From: Couchioplanes azureus
GTDB taxonomy: Bacteria > Actinomycetota > Actinomycetes > Mycobacteriales > Micromonosporaceae
Direction of reading: 5' to 3'
Length of the DNA: 64,000 bases
Assembly: GCF_014648355.1 (NCBI RefSeq)
Contig: NZ_BMQY01000006.1
Span: forward strand, 179,698-243,697
Shown one piece after another: positions 35,358 through 44,685 of this stretch. Below the pieces are notes generated by a model. That model had not been told where the DNA came from and ran no database searches. It saw nothing but the letters and a program-made list of their open reading frames with translations. Within the stretch, counting starts at the first letter, position 1, and the number at the start of each line of letters is the position of its first letter. Both the position numbers and the translations under genes were made by a program.

Positions 35358-35556
35358 GGCACTCCCAAACTTCGGACTCACTCGGCGCGGCCCGTCGCGG
35401 ACGGCGGACACGCGGACGTTCAACGTAACGCGCCGGACCAGCTCACATTCCCCAGGCACACAGAAGTCGGATGGTAACGGTCCGGCCACCGCACGCGTCC
35501 GACGGCGACACCGTACACCGGGAACATGCCGTCATGTCGCACACAATCGGGGAAGA

Positions 35557-36270
35557 TCACGCAGCGGCGCCGCCCGGCCACAGCCGTTCGGGTGCCGCGG
35601 CGGGCCGTTCGCCGATCAGCTCGGCGAGCCGGGTGAGACGCCTGCGACCTGCGATCATGTACGCCGGACCGGCCTGGATCGTGCCCGCGAGACCGATCCG
35701 CGTCAATGCGTCGTGCACCGCGCTGTCAAGAGACCCGTCGGGATCCAGACCGAGGGCGTACCCCTGCGGCCGCGGTGCCCCGGCGGCGGCCACCCACAGC
35801 CGCAGCCTCGGCCCGTTGAGGAAGATCTTCGCGCCCGGCGGCGGCCAGCTGCGGGCCAGGCCGTTCAGGCGGCTGCTGTACGCGGTGACGACGTCGAAGG
35901 CGACCGTCCGGGCCTTCTCCTCCTCGCCGGCCTCCTCGTCCACCGGCTCCGCCCGAGGTTGCTCCGGCACGGGGTGCCAGTTGACCACCAGGCCGCGGCC
36001 GACCAGCTCACCCACCAGGACGTGCACCCGCCAGGCGGCGTCGACCCGGACCGACACGCGTGCCGTACCGCCCATCCGGCCCAGCCGGCCGGGACCCGTC
36101 AGCAGGCCCGCCAGGTCGGCCAGCGACGGGTCGACGGCCTCGACCCCGAAGACGGAGAGCTGCTGCCCCGCGGGCGTGGGCGTGGCCGCGCGACGCGGCC
36201 GCGGTCGGACAGCCGGGACCGGCGCGGGCAGCACCTCGCGCGGAATCAGCGGCCACCCGGGCTCGGCCAT
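35557..36270 (-). CDS. Conserved actinobacterial protein, function unknown
   Basis: A 237-residue cytosolic protein. A Pro/Arg-rich N-terminus is followed by alternating beta and helix segments (RVHVLVGELVGRGLVVNWH, ARTVAFDVVTAYSSRLNGLA, KIFLNGPRLRLWVAAAG) and an Ala/Arg-rich end. It starts 2 bases after the lipoprotein gene, so the two form an operon. I do not recognise a domain. Confidence 0.75.
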   Translation of the reverse strand: MAEPGWPLIPREVLPAPVPAVRPRPRRAATPTPAGQQLSVFGVEAVDPSLADLAGLLTGPGRLGRMGGTARVSVRVDAAWRVHVLVGELVGRGLVVNWHPVPEQPRAEPVDEEAGEEEKARTVAFDVVTAYSSRLNGLARSWPPPGAKIFLNGPRLRLWVAAAGAPRPQGYALGLDPDGSLDSAVHDALTRIGLAGTIQAGPAYMIAGRRRLTRLAELIGERPAAAPERLWPGGAAA

Positions 36271-36272
36271 GG

Positions 36273-36803
36273 TCAGCGGCACTCCGGAACGGCGTCGAAC
36301 GCCTTCCGCAGCTCGACCGACGACAGATTGCTGGTGTCCAGCTCGCTCGCCTTGTATTCCGTGTTGAGCGTCTCCACGACCGTGCCGACCCGGTCGTAGA
36401 AATCCTTCGACGGGCTGGTCGCGAGCGCCTCGATGCCGGTCTTGGCCCGGCCGTACGCGTCGCGCATCGCGCTCAGCGAGGCGGTGAAGCTCTCCGCCAC
36501 CCGTTTGCCCTGGTCGACGTCCGGCACGCCGGCCTGCTGCACCCCGGCCCGGGCCTTCTCGCTCGCCGACTCGGCGCCGCCGAAGAGCCGCATGAGGTTC
36601 TCCTTGGCCTGCGCGGGCGTCGTCGCGGCGGTCATCTGCTGCTGGGTGCGGGCGGCGAGGTTGCCTATCTCCGTCCGCCACGGGGCCAGCACCTTGCAGA
36701 CGGACGCGGCCCAGGCGCGGGGGGCGGGGCCGCTCGAACAAGCACCCAGCGTCACGACGAGCGAACAGACGATGAGTAGGGGGATGGTGCGGGCCGTGCG
36801 CAT
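36273..36803 (-). CDS. Lipoprotein, function unknown
   Basis: A 176-residue protein with a lipoprotein signal peptide (IPLLIVCSLVVTLGAC, lipobox LGAC with Cys near residue 22). The mature part is helical (TQQQMTAATTPAQAKENL, ASEKARAGVQQ), with one Cys in SVCKVL and one at the end (VPECR) that could form a disulfide. No enzyme motif is seen. First of two co-transcribed genes. Confidence 0.8.
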   Translation of the reverse strand: MRTARTIPLLIVCSLVVTLGACSSGPAPRAWAASVCKVLAPWRTEIGNLAARTQQQMTAATTPAQAKENLMRLFGGAESASEKARAGVQQAGVPDVDQGKRVAESFTASLSAMRDAYGRAKTGIEALATSPSKDFYDRVGTVVETLNTEYKASELDTSNLSSVELRKAFDAVPECR

Positions 36804-36834
36804 GGATTGCAGCGTACGGCCAACGCACGGCGGA

Positions 36835-36860
36835 GGGCACCCGGCGAGTGCCGGGTGCCC
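36835..36860. terminator. Terminator after hppA
   Basis: A perfect 11-bp stem (36835-36845 with 36850-36860) and a GAGT tetraloop, 17 bases beyond the hppA stop on the minus strand. Confidence 0.8.
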
Positions 36861-36876
36861 TCCTGACCACTTCGGA

Positions 36877-39243
36877 TCAGGCGCTGACGCGCGTCGGGGT
36901 GGACTCGGGGGCCGGGGCCTCCTCGCCCATGGAGATCGGCTTGCGCTTGCTCCAGACCACCGCGGCCACGATGATCAGCGCGGCGACGGCGGCGATGCCG
37001 ACCCGCAGCGGGGTGTTCTCCTCGGTGCCGATGCTCCACGCCACGACCGCGGGCGCGATCAGCAGCGACACCAGGTTCATCACCTTGATCAGCGGGTTGA
37101 TGGCCGGGCCGGCGGTGTCCTTGAACGGGTCGCCGACCGTGTCGCCGATGACGGTCGCGGCGTGGGCATCGGAGCCCTTGCCGCCGAACGCGCCGTCCTC
37201 GACCAGCTTCTTGGCGTTGTCCCACGCGCCACCGGAGTTGGCCAGGAAGACCGCCATGAGCGTGCCCGCCCCGATCGCCCCGGCGAGGTACGCGGCCAGC
37301 GCGCCCGCGCCCAGGCCGAAACCGACCGCGATCGGCGCCATGATCGCCAGCAAGCCCGGGGTGAGCAGCTCACGCTGGGCGTCCCGGGTGCAGATGTCGA
37401 CCACTCGGCCGTACTCGGGCCGCTGGGTGCGGTCCATGATGCCGGGGAAGTCGCGGAACTGGCGGCGTACCTCCATGACGACCGCGCCCGCCGAGCGGGA
37501 GACCGCGTTGATCGCGAGTCCGGAGAAGAGGAACACCACCGCGGCGCCGATCAGCAGGCCGACCAGGTTGCGCGGGTTGGAGATGTTCAGCAGGCCGAGG
37601 ATCTCCGCGCCGATCCGCTCCGCACCGACGCCGGCGTCGGCCAGCGACGTCGACAGCGTGTTCGTGTACGACCCGAACAGGGCCGTCGCGGCGAGGACGG
37701 CGGTCGCGATCGCGATGCCCTTGGTGATCGCCTTCGTGGTGTTGCCGACCGCGTCCAGCTCGGTCAGGATCTGCGCGCCCCGCTCGTCGACGTCGCCGGA
37801 CATCTCGGCGATGCCCTGCGCGTTGTCCGAGATCGGCCCGAACGTGTCCATCGCGACGATGACACCCACGGTGGTGAGCAGGCCGGTGCCGGCGAGCGCG
37901 ACCGCGAAGAGCGACAGGGTGATCGACGAGCCGCCGAGCAGGAACGCCCCGTACACGCCGGCACCGATGAGCAGCGCCGAGTAGACGGCGGACTCGAGGC
38001 CGACGCTGATGCCGGCCAGCACGACCGTGGCCGGGCCGGTCTGCGAGGACTTGCCGATGTCCTGCACCGGGCGCCGCTCGACCTCGGTGAAGTAGCCGGT
38101 CAGCGCCTGGATGGCGGCGGCCAGCACGATGCCGATGACGACCGCGCCGATCGCCACCCACTGCGGGTTGCGGCCGCTCGCGAGCACCCCGGCGTCCAGC
38201 GACGCGTCCTTGAACCCGGCGAACGTGGCCGGCAGGTACATGAAGCTGACGATCGCCACGATGACCGCCGACAGCACGGCGGAGATGTAGAACGCCCGGT
38301 TGATGGCGCTCAGGCCGTTGCGGTCCGAGGCCCGCAGCCGGGTGATGAAGACGCCGACGATGGCGATGACGACACCGATCGTGGAGACGATCAGCGGGAA
38401 GATCAGGCCGTCCTGACCGAACGCCGCCTGGCCCAGGATCAGGGCCGCGACCAGCGTGACCGCGTACGACTCGAAGAGGTCGGCGGCCATGCCGGCGCAG
38501 TCGCCGACGTTGTCGCCCACGTTGTCCGCGATCGTCGCGGCGTTGCGCGGGTCGTCCTCCGGGATGCCCTGCTCGACCTTGCCGACCAGGTCGGCGCCGA
38601 CGTCGGCGGCCTTGGTGAAGATGCCGCCGCCGACCCGCATGAACATGGCGAGCAGGGCGGCGCCGAAGCCGAAGCCCTCGAGGACGGTCGGGGCGTCGCC
38701 GCGGTAGATCCACACGACCAGCGCGGCGCCGAACAGACCCAGGCCCACGGTGAGGAAGCCCACCACGCCGCCGGTGCGGAAGGCGATGCCCATCGCCTTC
38801 TCCCGGCCGCCCGACTCGCCCGCCGCCGCGGCGACCCGCAGGTTCGCCCGGGTCGCCAGCGCCATGCCGGCGCCGCCGATGAACGAGCTGAAGACGGCAC
38901 CCACGATGAAGAACAGCGACCGGCCGATCTTCACCGTGGTCTCGTTGTCACCGGAGCCGTGCACCGGAAGCAGGAACAGCAGCACGACGGCGATGACGAC
39001 GAAGATCGCCAGGGTCTTGAACTGCCGGAAGAGATAGGCGGACGCGCCCTCCTGCACGGCGCCGGCGATCTCCTGCATGTTGGTGGTGCCGCGCCCGGTC
39101 TTCAGCACCGACTGCACGAACATGGCGGCGAACGCCAGCGCGACCAGCGCGAATACCACTGCGACGATAACGAATGTGACATTGTCACCGCTGAGGGACA
39201 CCCCGCCGGTTTCCGCGGCGAGGCTCCTAGAGGTCCCGGACAT
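36877..39243 (-). CDS. hppA: Membrane-bound proton-pumping pyrophosphatase, K+-independent type
   Basis: A 788-residue integral membrane protein with about 16 hydrophobic segments. Pyrophosphate-binding motifs are present: DVGADLVGKVE, TIADNVGDNVGDCAGMAADL and ANSGGAWDNAKK. The motif GNTTKAITK has Lys where K+-dependent members have Ala, which points to the K+-independent H+-pumping class. It couples PPi hydrolysis to ion export. The ATG at 39243 has AGGAGG. A ~130-bp AT-richer upstream stretch probably holds its promoter. Confidence 0.93.
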   Translation of the reverse strand: MSGTSRSLAAETGGVSLSGDNVTFVIVAVVFALVALAFAAMFVQSVLKTGRGTTNMQEIAGAVQEGASAYLFRQFKTLAIFVVIAVVLLFLLPVHGSGDNETTVKIGRSLFFIVGAVFSSFIGGAGMALATRANLRVAAAAGESGGREKAMGIAFRTGGVVGFLTVGLGLFGAALVVWIYRGDAPTVLEGFGFGAALLAMFMRVGGGIFTKAADVGADLVGKVEQGIPEDDPRNAATIADNVGDNVGDCAGMAADLFESYAVTLVAALILGQAAFGQDGLIFPLIVSTIGVVIAIVGVFITRLRASDRNGLSAINRAFYISAVLSAVIVAIVSFMYLPATFAGFKDASLDAGVLASGRNPQWVAIGAVVIGIVLAAAIQALTGYFTEVERRPVQDIGKSSQTGPATVVLAGISVGLESAVYSALLIGAGVYGAFLLGGSSITLSLFAVALAGTGLLTTVGVIVAMDTFGPISDNAQGIAEMSGDVDERGAQILTELDAVGNTTKAITKGIAIATAVLAATALFGSYTNTLSTSLADAGVGAERIGAEILGLLNISNPRNLVGLLIGAAVVFLFSGLAINAVSRSAGAVVMEVRRQFRDFPGIMDRTQRPEYGRVVDICTRDAQRELLTPGLLAIMAPIAVGFGLGAGALAAYLAGAIGAGTLMAVFLANSGGAWDNAKKLVEDGAFGGKGSDAHAATVIGDTVGDPFKDTAGPAINPLIKVMNLVSLLIAPAVVAWSIGTEENTPLRVGIAAVAALIIVAAVVWSKRKPISMGEEAPAPESTPTRVSA

Positions 39244-39970
39244 CAATGTCCTCCTGTACGACCGACCGCACCCGGTAGCGGACGAGACTGCCGGGCGCAT
39301 CCCCGCGACGGGGAGACGACAGAGCCGGTCCCGCGGGGCGCGGAACCGGGGAGCAGTAGCTGAGTACCGGCGTACTGTAGCGGCCAGACGTGGCAATGGT
39401 CACACCTGCATCCGGCCGTGTCGTGGTGATGTTTACCGCTGTGTTAGCGGTTGGCATCGATGACGGTGAACCTTTAGGCTCCCCGCGACAGACCTGCGGT
39501 TTCCGGCCGCTCGCGCCATGGCATGTCCATTTTGTGCCGTCGCGGGCCGGGGCGCACGCGACAGGCCGAGGTTTGTCCGAGTTGGTCGGAAGTTTCGGAC
39601 TTAGCCGCCCGGGGCGGCGCCCCATGCGCGTCGCTGACAGCGGCGGCCTCGCCGCTCATCCGCCGGCCCCGGCGGCCGACCGGGTGTTCGCGCCTTCGAG
39701 CGCCGGGGCCGTTCGAAGGCTGCTTGTGACGCCGCAGGCTGGCCACTCCGAAGTCTTGTTGGCGACGCTTCCATGAGGCCGCTGATGCCTCCGCCAGGAT
39801 GCTCGTGACGTTTCCACGCGGTGGCTGAGATCTCCGCCAGGATGCCGGCGGTGCTCCCCCAGGACCCGGGTGCCGGCCTGGCCGCGGCTTCCCGTGGAGG
39901 CGCTGCTCGCCGCCGCCGTGCTGGTCGTGCCGGGTGACGGCCGGACCCACGCGGTCCTCGGCGCCGGGGT
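39244..39970. other. Long intergenic region upstream of hppA
   Basis: About 730 bases without a supported gene. It holds a 6-bp palindrome with a GTGTT loop (39435-39451), a 14-bp direct repeat (39789-39802 and 39832-39845), and on the plus strand a short open tail (WPRLPVEALLAAAVLVVPGD to a TAG at about 39974) that might be the end of a decayed gene. The hppA promoter should lie near 39250-39480. Nothing here is certain. Confidence 0.35.
39789..39845. repeat. 14-bp direct repeat
   Basis: CTCCGCCAGGATGC occurs at 39789-39802 and again at 39832-39845, 43 bases apart, in the non-coding region upstream of the anti-sigma gene's end. No role known. Confidence 0.5.
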
Positions 39971-40408
39971 CTAGCGGCGGGTGACCGGCCAGACCATGCG
40001 GACCTCGGTGCCCGCGCCGTCGTCGACCGGGCGGACCTGGAGGTCGTCGACGAAGCCGGCCAGCAGCGCGAAGCCCACGCCGGTGGTCAGCGCCTCGTCG
40101 GTCAGCGACTCGTCGGCGAGCTCGTCCGGCGGCAGCTTGGCCAGGCCGACGCTCGCCTCGATCGGCGCGCGGTCGATCACCCGCACGGTGTAGAAGTCCG
40201 AGTCGGACATTTCCACCATGACGAGGTCGGGCAGGCCGTACTGGTTGTGCAGGGCCACCGCCCGGGTGCACGCCTCGCCGATGGCCAGGCGCACCTCGTC
40301 GAGCAGGTCCTCGGCGACCCCCGCGCGCCGAGCCACCGCCACGCCGACCAGTCGCGCCGTGCGCACGTGCACCGGCGCCGGGGAGAACGACAGCCGTACC
40401 GTCGCCAT
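39971..40408 (-). CDS. RsbW-like anti-sigma ATP-binding protein
   Basis: A 145-residue GHKL-type protein. RLAIGEACTRAVALHNQYG supplies the N-box (with Ala-rich variation), VRVIDRAP and GVGFALLAGFVDDL the G-boxes. These kinases bind a sigma factor and phosphorylate their STAS antagonist. The gene begins on the stop of the STAS gene (TGATG), so the two proteins are made together as a partner-switching pair. The N-box has His where Asn is common (LHNQYG), still within the range of the family. Confidence 0.8.
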   Translation of the reverse strand: MATVRLSFSPAPVHVRTARLVGVAVARRAGVAEDLLDEVRLAIGEACTRAVALHNQYGLPDLVMVEMSDSDFYTVRVIDRAPIEASVGLAKLPPDELADESLTDEALTTGVGFALLAGFVDDLQVRPVDDGAGTEVRMVWPVTRR

Positions 40409-40779
40409 CACGCTGCCGGGGGGTTGTCGTCGCGATCGCCGGGCGACGTCGAGGTCGCCGCCTCGACCGAGGGATGGATCGGGAACACCTGGTCGAGCGC
40501 GGTGATCCGGAAGATCTTGAGCAGCGGCTCCTTGGCGCAGACCAGCCCGAAGGTGCCGTGCGCGGCACGCAGCCGCTTCAGGGCGCCGACCAGCACGCCG
40601 AGGCCGGTGGAATCCAGGAACTCGACGCGGCCCAGATCCACCACCACGTGCCGGGAGCCGCCGTCGACCAGCTCGACCAGGCGCTCCCGCAGCCGCGGGG
40701 CGGTGTACACGTCGACCTCACCGCCGACGTCGAGCACCGTGTGCTCGCCGACGGTCCGGGTCGTCAGCGAAAGCTCCAT
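40408..40779 (-). CDS. STAS-domain anti-anti-sigma factor
   Basis: A 123-residue STAS protein. VLDVGGEVDVYTAPRLRERL is followed by the phosphorylation site FLDSTGLGVLVGAL, and a C-terminal helix and acidic tail. It releases a sigma factor by binding the anti-sigma protein encoded immediately downstream. The ATG at 40779 follows AGGAGGACCG. Confidence 0.87.
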   Translation of the reverse strand: MELSLTTRTVGEHTVLDVGGEVDVYTAPRLRERLVELVDGGSRHVVVDLGRVEFLDSTGLGVLVGALKRLRAAHGTFGLVCAKEPLLKIFRITALDQVFPIHPSVEAATSTSPGDRDDNPPAA

Positions 40780-40910
40780 CGGTCCTCCTCCCTCCGAGCA
40801 AGCCCTCAGGCAGCCGATCTCCCCAGCGAATCTAACCACCGACTGTCATCCCCCGACGCGTGGGCACCCACCGTCGTACCCGTTTGAGGTTCGGGCATAC
40901 CGATGTCACA

Positions 40911-43538
40911 GTGCAGGACGTGACCACGACAGTCCCGGGCATTCCGGCCGCGCGCGGCGCACTCTACGCGCTCGGGCCCGCGGAACTGCTGCACCGGCTG
41001 CGGGCGCGACGCTCGTCCGCCGAGGACTCGCCGATCACCCACGTCGAGCACGTGCCGGCACGCAGCGGACGGACCGTGCCGTGGCCGTCCTGGGTGCCGC
41101 CGACTCTCCGCGACGCGTACGGCTTCCAGCCCTGGGAACACCAGGCCGCCGCGGCATCGCTCGCCCATGCCGGGCGGCACGTCGTCCTCGCCACGGGTAC
41201 GGCGTCCGGCAAGTCGCTCGCGTACCAGATGCCGGCATTGAGCCGTTTGCTCGACGACCCGCGCGCGACGGTGCTGTACCTGTCGCCGACCAAGGCCCTC
41301 GCCGCGGACCAGCTGCGGGCCCTCGTCCGGCTCGGCATCGACGGCGTGCGGCCGGCCACATACGACGGAGACACGCCTCGCGAGGAGCGTGAGTGGGTCC
41401 GCCAGCACTCCCGCTTCGTCCTCACCAACCCCGACATGCTCCACCACGCGTTACTGCCGGGTCACGCCAAGTGGGCCCCCTTCCTGCGCCGCCTCGCGTA
41501 CGTCGTGATCGACGAGTGTCACAGCTATCGAGGCGTGTTCGGCTCCCACGTGGCGCACGTCCTGCGCCGCCTCCGCCGCCTGTCCGCGCAGTACGGCAGC
41601 TCGCCGACCTTCGTCCTGGCGTCGGCCACCTCGGGCGACCCGGCCGACGCCGCATCCCGCCTGACCGGCCTGCCGGTGACGGCGGTGACCGACGACGCCT
41701 CACCCCGCGGCGCGGTGACCTTCGCTCTGTGGGAACCGCCACTACTGCCCAGCGACGAACCATCCCCGTCCCCGGCCGCAGGTCTCTCCCCCACCTCGTC
41801 GCCGGCCCCGGCAGTAGCCCCGGAACCCCGGCAGCCCGGCTCGCCCGAGCCCGCCGGCCAGGTCTTCCCTCGCCAGCCGGCTGCGCTCGCCGACCGGAAC
41901 TCCCCCGGCCGACCGGCCGCGCGCGCCCAGCGGGAGTTCCCAGGCCAACCGGCCGCGCTCGCCGACCAGGACATCCCAGGCCAACCGGCCGCGCTCGCCG
42001 GTCGGGTCTTTCCCGGCCAGCCGGCTGTGCCGGCGACCGGCGCCGAGGCGCGCACCCGGCGGTCGGCGCTGAGCGAGACGGCGGATCTGCTCGCCGACGC
42101 GGTGGTGGCGGGCACGCGGACCCTGGCGTTCGTCCGGTCGCGGCGGGCCGCGGAGGTCGTCGCGGCCATGGCCCGGCGTTCCCTGGACGAGGCGGTGCCG
42201 GGCCTGGGCGACCGGGTGGCGGCATACCGGGCGGGATACCTCAAGGAGGACCGCCGCGCGATCGAACAGGCGCTCATGTCGGGCGAGCTGCTGGCGCTGG
42301 CGTCGACCAACGCGCTCGAGCTCGGCGTGGATCTGGTCGGCCTGGACGCGGTGCTGATCTGCGGCTATCCCGGCACCCGCGCCTCGCTGTGGCAGCAGGC
42401 GGGCCGGGCGGGCCGGACCGGCGGCGAGGCGCTCGCCGTGCTCGTGGCCCGCGACGACCCGCTCGACACCTACCTGGTGCACCACCCGGAGGCGCTGTTC
42501 GGCCGGCCGGTCGAGGCCACGGTGCTGGACCCGGCGAACCCGTACGTCCTCGGACCCCAGCTGTGCTGCGCGGCGGCGGAGTCCGCCCTGCGCCCCTCGG
42601 ACCTCGCGCTGTTCGGCGGCGCCGTGGCAGCGGAGGCCGTCGACGCGCTGACCCGGTCGGGGGCGCTGCGCAAGCGCCCCACCGGCTGGTACTGGACCCA
42701 TCAGGGCCGCCCGGACGTCGACCTGCGCGGCACCGGCGGCACCCCGGTCGCCGTGGTGGAGTCGGCGACCGGACGCCTGCTCGGCACGGTGGACCAGGGT
42801 TCCTCCCACGTCATGCTCCATCCCGGTGCGGTGTATCTCCATCAGGGCGCCTCCTATGTGGTCGACGGCCTCGACCTGGACGACGCCGTCGCGCTGGTGC
42901 ACGCCGAGGAACCGGACTGGTCCACCCACGCCCGCGACGTGACGGACCTCTCGGTGGTCTCGGTACGCGAGTACGTCGACGCCGGCCCGGTCGGTCTGTT
43001 CCTCGGCGAGGTGGACGTGACCAGCCAGGTGGTCTCGTACCAGCGCCGCCGCATCGGCACGGGAGAGGTGATCGACACCCGCCCCCTCGACCTGCCGGCA
43101 CGCCGGCTGCGTACGGTGGCCGTCTGGTTCACGATCTCCCCGAAGGCGCTGCTGACCGCCGGAGTGGAACCGGGCGACGTCCCCGGCGCCCTGCACGCCG
43201 CGGAACACGCCGCGATCGGCCTCCTCCCGTTGATGGCGACGTGCGACCGCTGGGACATCGGCGGTCTCTCCACGGCGAACCACGCGGACACCGAATGCCC
43301 GACCGTGTTCGTCTACGACGGTCACCCGGGCGGGGCGGGCTTCGCCGAACGCGCCTACGCAACGGCGACGGAATGGCTCCGCGCCACCCGTGAGGCGATC
43401 GCGTCCTGCGTGTGCGAGACAGGCTGCCCGTCATGCGTCCAGTCCCCGAAATGCGGAAACGGCAACAACCCCCTGGACAAGAAGAAGGCGATCGCGGTGC
43501 TCGGCGCGGTGCTGGCCGCCCTGCCCGACCAGCCGTAG
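40911..43538 (+). CDS. DEAD/DEAH helicase with DUF1998, MrfA-like
   Basis: An 875-residue SF2 helicase. Walker A LATGTASGKSLAYQ, DECH box (VIDECHSYRGVFG), motif III SAT, helicase C domain (STNALELGVDLVGLD, QQAGRAGRTG), then the DUF1998 end with a four-Cys zinc site (CVCETGCPSCVQSPKCG). MrfA/YprA repairs mitomycin-type lesions in Bacillus. Between the two RecA domains lies an insertion at residues ~284-376 of Pro/Ala-rich tandem repeats (PGQPAALA units). GTG 40911 is used; GTG 40920 is also possible. Divergent from the STAS operon. Confidence 0.88.
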   Translation: MQDVTTTVPGIPAARGALYALGPAELLHRLRARRSSAEDSPITHVEHVPARSGRTVPWPSWVPPTLRDAYGFQPWEHQAAAASLAHAGRHVVLATGTASGKSLAYQMPALSRLLDDPRATVLYLSPTKALAADQLRALVRLGIDGVRPATYDGDTPREEREWVRQHSRFVLTNPDMLHHALLPGHAKWAPFLRRLAYVVIDECHSYRGVFGSHVAHVLRRLRRLSAQYGSSPTFVLASATSGDPADAASRLTGLPVTAVTDDASPRGAVTFALWEPPLLPSDEPSPSPAAGLSPTSSPAPAVAPEPRQPGSPEPAGQVFPRQPAALADRNSPGRPAARAQREFPGQPAALADQDIPGQPAALAGRVFPGQPAVPATGAEARTRRSALSETADLLADAVVAGTRTLAFVRSRRAAEVVAAMARRSLDEAVPGLGDRVAAYRAGYLKEDRRAIEQALMSGELLALASTNALELGVDLVGLDAVLICGYPGTRASLWQQAGRAGRTGGEALAVLVARDDPLDTYLVHHPEALFGRPVEATVLDPANPYVLGPQLCCAAAESALRPSDLALFGGAVAAEAVDALTRSGALRKRPTGWYWTHQGRPDVDLRGTGGTPVAVVESATGRLLGTVDQGSSHVMLHPGAVYLHQGASYVVDGLDLDDAVALVHAEEPDWSTHARDVTDLSVVSVREYVDAGPVGLFLGEVDVTSQVVSYQRRRIGTGEVIDTRPLDLPARRLRTVAVWFTISPKALLTAGVEPGDVPGALHAAEHAAIGLLPLMATCDRWDIGGLSTANHADTECPTVFVYDGHPGGAGFAERAYATATEWLRATREAIASCVCETGCPSCVQSPKCGNGNNPLDKKKAIAVLGAVLAALPDQP

Positions 43539-43603
43539 TCGAACGACCTGCCCGACCGGCTGGAAGTTGAGCGCTCTGCCCGACCGGGCTGCAGGGGCCC
43601 TCC

Positions 43604-44068
43604 TCATCCCCTGATCGGTCCTGCCCTGGCCGCGGCCGAGGCGTGAGTCGTGAGACCGGGTAACGGGGTCACGACCGTTTCCACCTCGATGACGACGTCG
43701 AAGCCGTCCAGCCGGCACGACGTCAGCCGACCGCCGTTGGCCGCGGCGATCTCGGCGGCTCGCGCACAGGCCGCCTGCCGGCCCTCGACCGCGCGCATCG
43801 CTCCGGCGAGGGCACCGAGGTCGGCGGCCGTCCGTGCCTCATGACGCCCGACCCGGGCCGCACCGACCGCCGCACCCGCCACCCCGCCGGCGACGAGGAC
43901 CAGCCCCACCGCGAGCACGAAGATCGACGCGGCTCCGCGGTCGGTCCGCGTGGACCCGGCGCCCATCCGAGACACGAAGATCGACGCGGCTCCGCGGCAC
44001 GCCCGCATGAAGTGCGTCTCGGGGCCGGGCCGCATGCGTGGAGCGAACCCGGTCCCGCCCCGCTCCAT
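43604..44068 (-). CDS. TadE-like secretion-neighbourhood protein (Rv3654c type)
   Basis: A 154-residue protein with one membrane helix (SIFVLAVGLVLVAGGVAGAA), then RTAADLGALAGAMRAVEGRQ and a beta-rich end (SCRLDGFDVVIEVET), the pattern of the helicase/secretion neighbourhood TadE-like family. The motif RGAASIFV occurs twice because of a 57-bp tandem duplication at its N-terminus. It starts 2 bases after the preceding TadE gene. Last gene of the tad operon. Confidence 0.78.
   Translation of the reverse strand: MERGGTGFAPRMRPGPETHFMRACRGAASIFVSRMGAGSTRTDRGAASIFVLAVGLVLVAGGVAGAAVGAARVGRHEARTAADLGALAGAMRAVEGRQAACARAAEIAAANGGRLTSCRLDGFDVVIEVETVVTPLPGLTTHASAAARAGPIRG
43916..43997. repeat. 25-bp direct repeat from a 57-bp in-frame duplication
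   Basis: The same 25 bases occur at 43916-43940 and 43973-43997. The 57-base period equals 19 codons, so the reading frame of the TadE-like gene is kept and RGAASIFV appears twice. Confidence 0.8.
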
Positions 44069-44070
44069 CG

Positions 44071-44685
44071 TCACTGGACCGCCGCCGGTTCCCTGGCGGC
44101 GACGGCAGTCGCGCCGACGGTGATCACCGGTAGCCGGCCGCCGACGACCTCTACGGGAGCGCGGACCGTGACGGTCACCGTGTCCGCGCCCTCCACGATG
44201 TCGATCTCCGCGTCCGGCGACGCGATACGGGCCGCTTCGGCGACGCCCGGACCGCCGCGGGCGGCAGCGAGGGCGCCCTCGCGTGCCGCGTCGACGCACC
44301 GGCCCTGAGCGGTCATCGCGCCGACCGCGGTGAGCCCGGTGAAGAGCAGAAGCATGAGCGCCGGCAGCCCGGCCGCGAGCTCGGCGGTGAAGGAACCCCG
44401 ATCACCGGCCCGGGACAGCCTGCGGCCGAGCGAGCGAAGAAGTCCCCACCCGAGACCCGCCAGCCTGAGCACGGCCGCACCGGCATCGCGAAGCTCGGGG
44501 CCGTTCACCGGCGCAAAGCCGCCAGACACCGAGCCGCCCGACGCAGCGCTGCCAAGCGACCCGCCGGACACCGAGCCAGGCACCGAGCCGCCGGACACTG
44601 GACTGCCGGTCGCGGGGCTGCCGGACGCAGAGCCGCAGGACGCGGAGCCACAAGACGCGGAGCCGGGCTGCCGGCGCGGACTCAC
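44071..44685 (-). CDS. TadE-like pilus protein with repetitive N-terminus
   Basis: A 204-residue protein. The TadE core begins near residue 95 (DRGSFTAELAAGLPALMLLL) with one membrane helix, then AREGALAAARGG and a beta-rich tail. The first ~60 residues are Ser/Gly repeats (GSASCGSASC, SGGSVPGSVSGGSLG). The GTG at 44685 overlaps the Flp stop (GTGA), which supports the long form; a GTG before NGPELRD is an alternative start without the repeats. Confidence 0.75.
   Translation of the reverse strand: MSPRRQPGSASCGSASCGSASGSPATGSPVSGGSVPGSVSGGSLGSAASGGSVSGGFAPVNGPELRDAGAAVLRLAGLGWGLLRSLGRRLSRAGDRGSFTAELAAGLPALMLLLFTGLTAVGAMTAQGRCVDAAREGALAAARGGPGVAEAARIASPDAEIDIVEGADTVTVTVRAPVEVVGGRLPVITVGATAVAAREPAAVQ

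Noticed and set aside
33387..35477. 696-aa plus-strand ORF opposite topA
   Set aside because: Antisense shadow of the topoisomerase gene.
36433..39363. 976-aa plus-strand ORF opposite hppA
   Set aside because: Antisense shadow; low-complexity Asp/Arg/Gly sequence.
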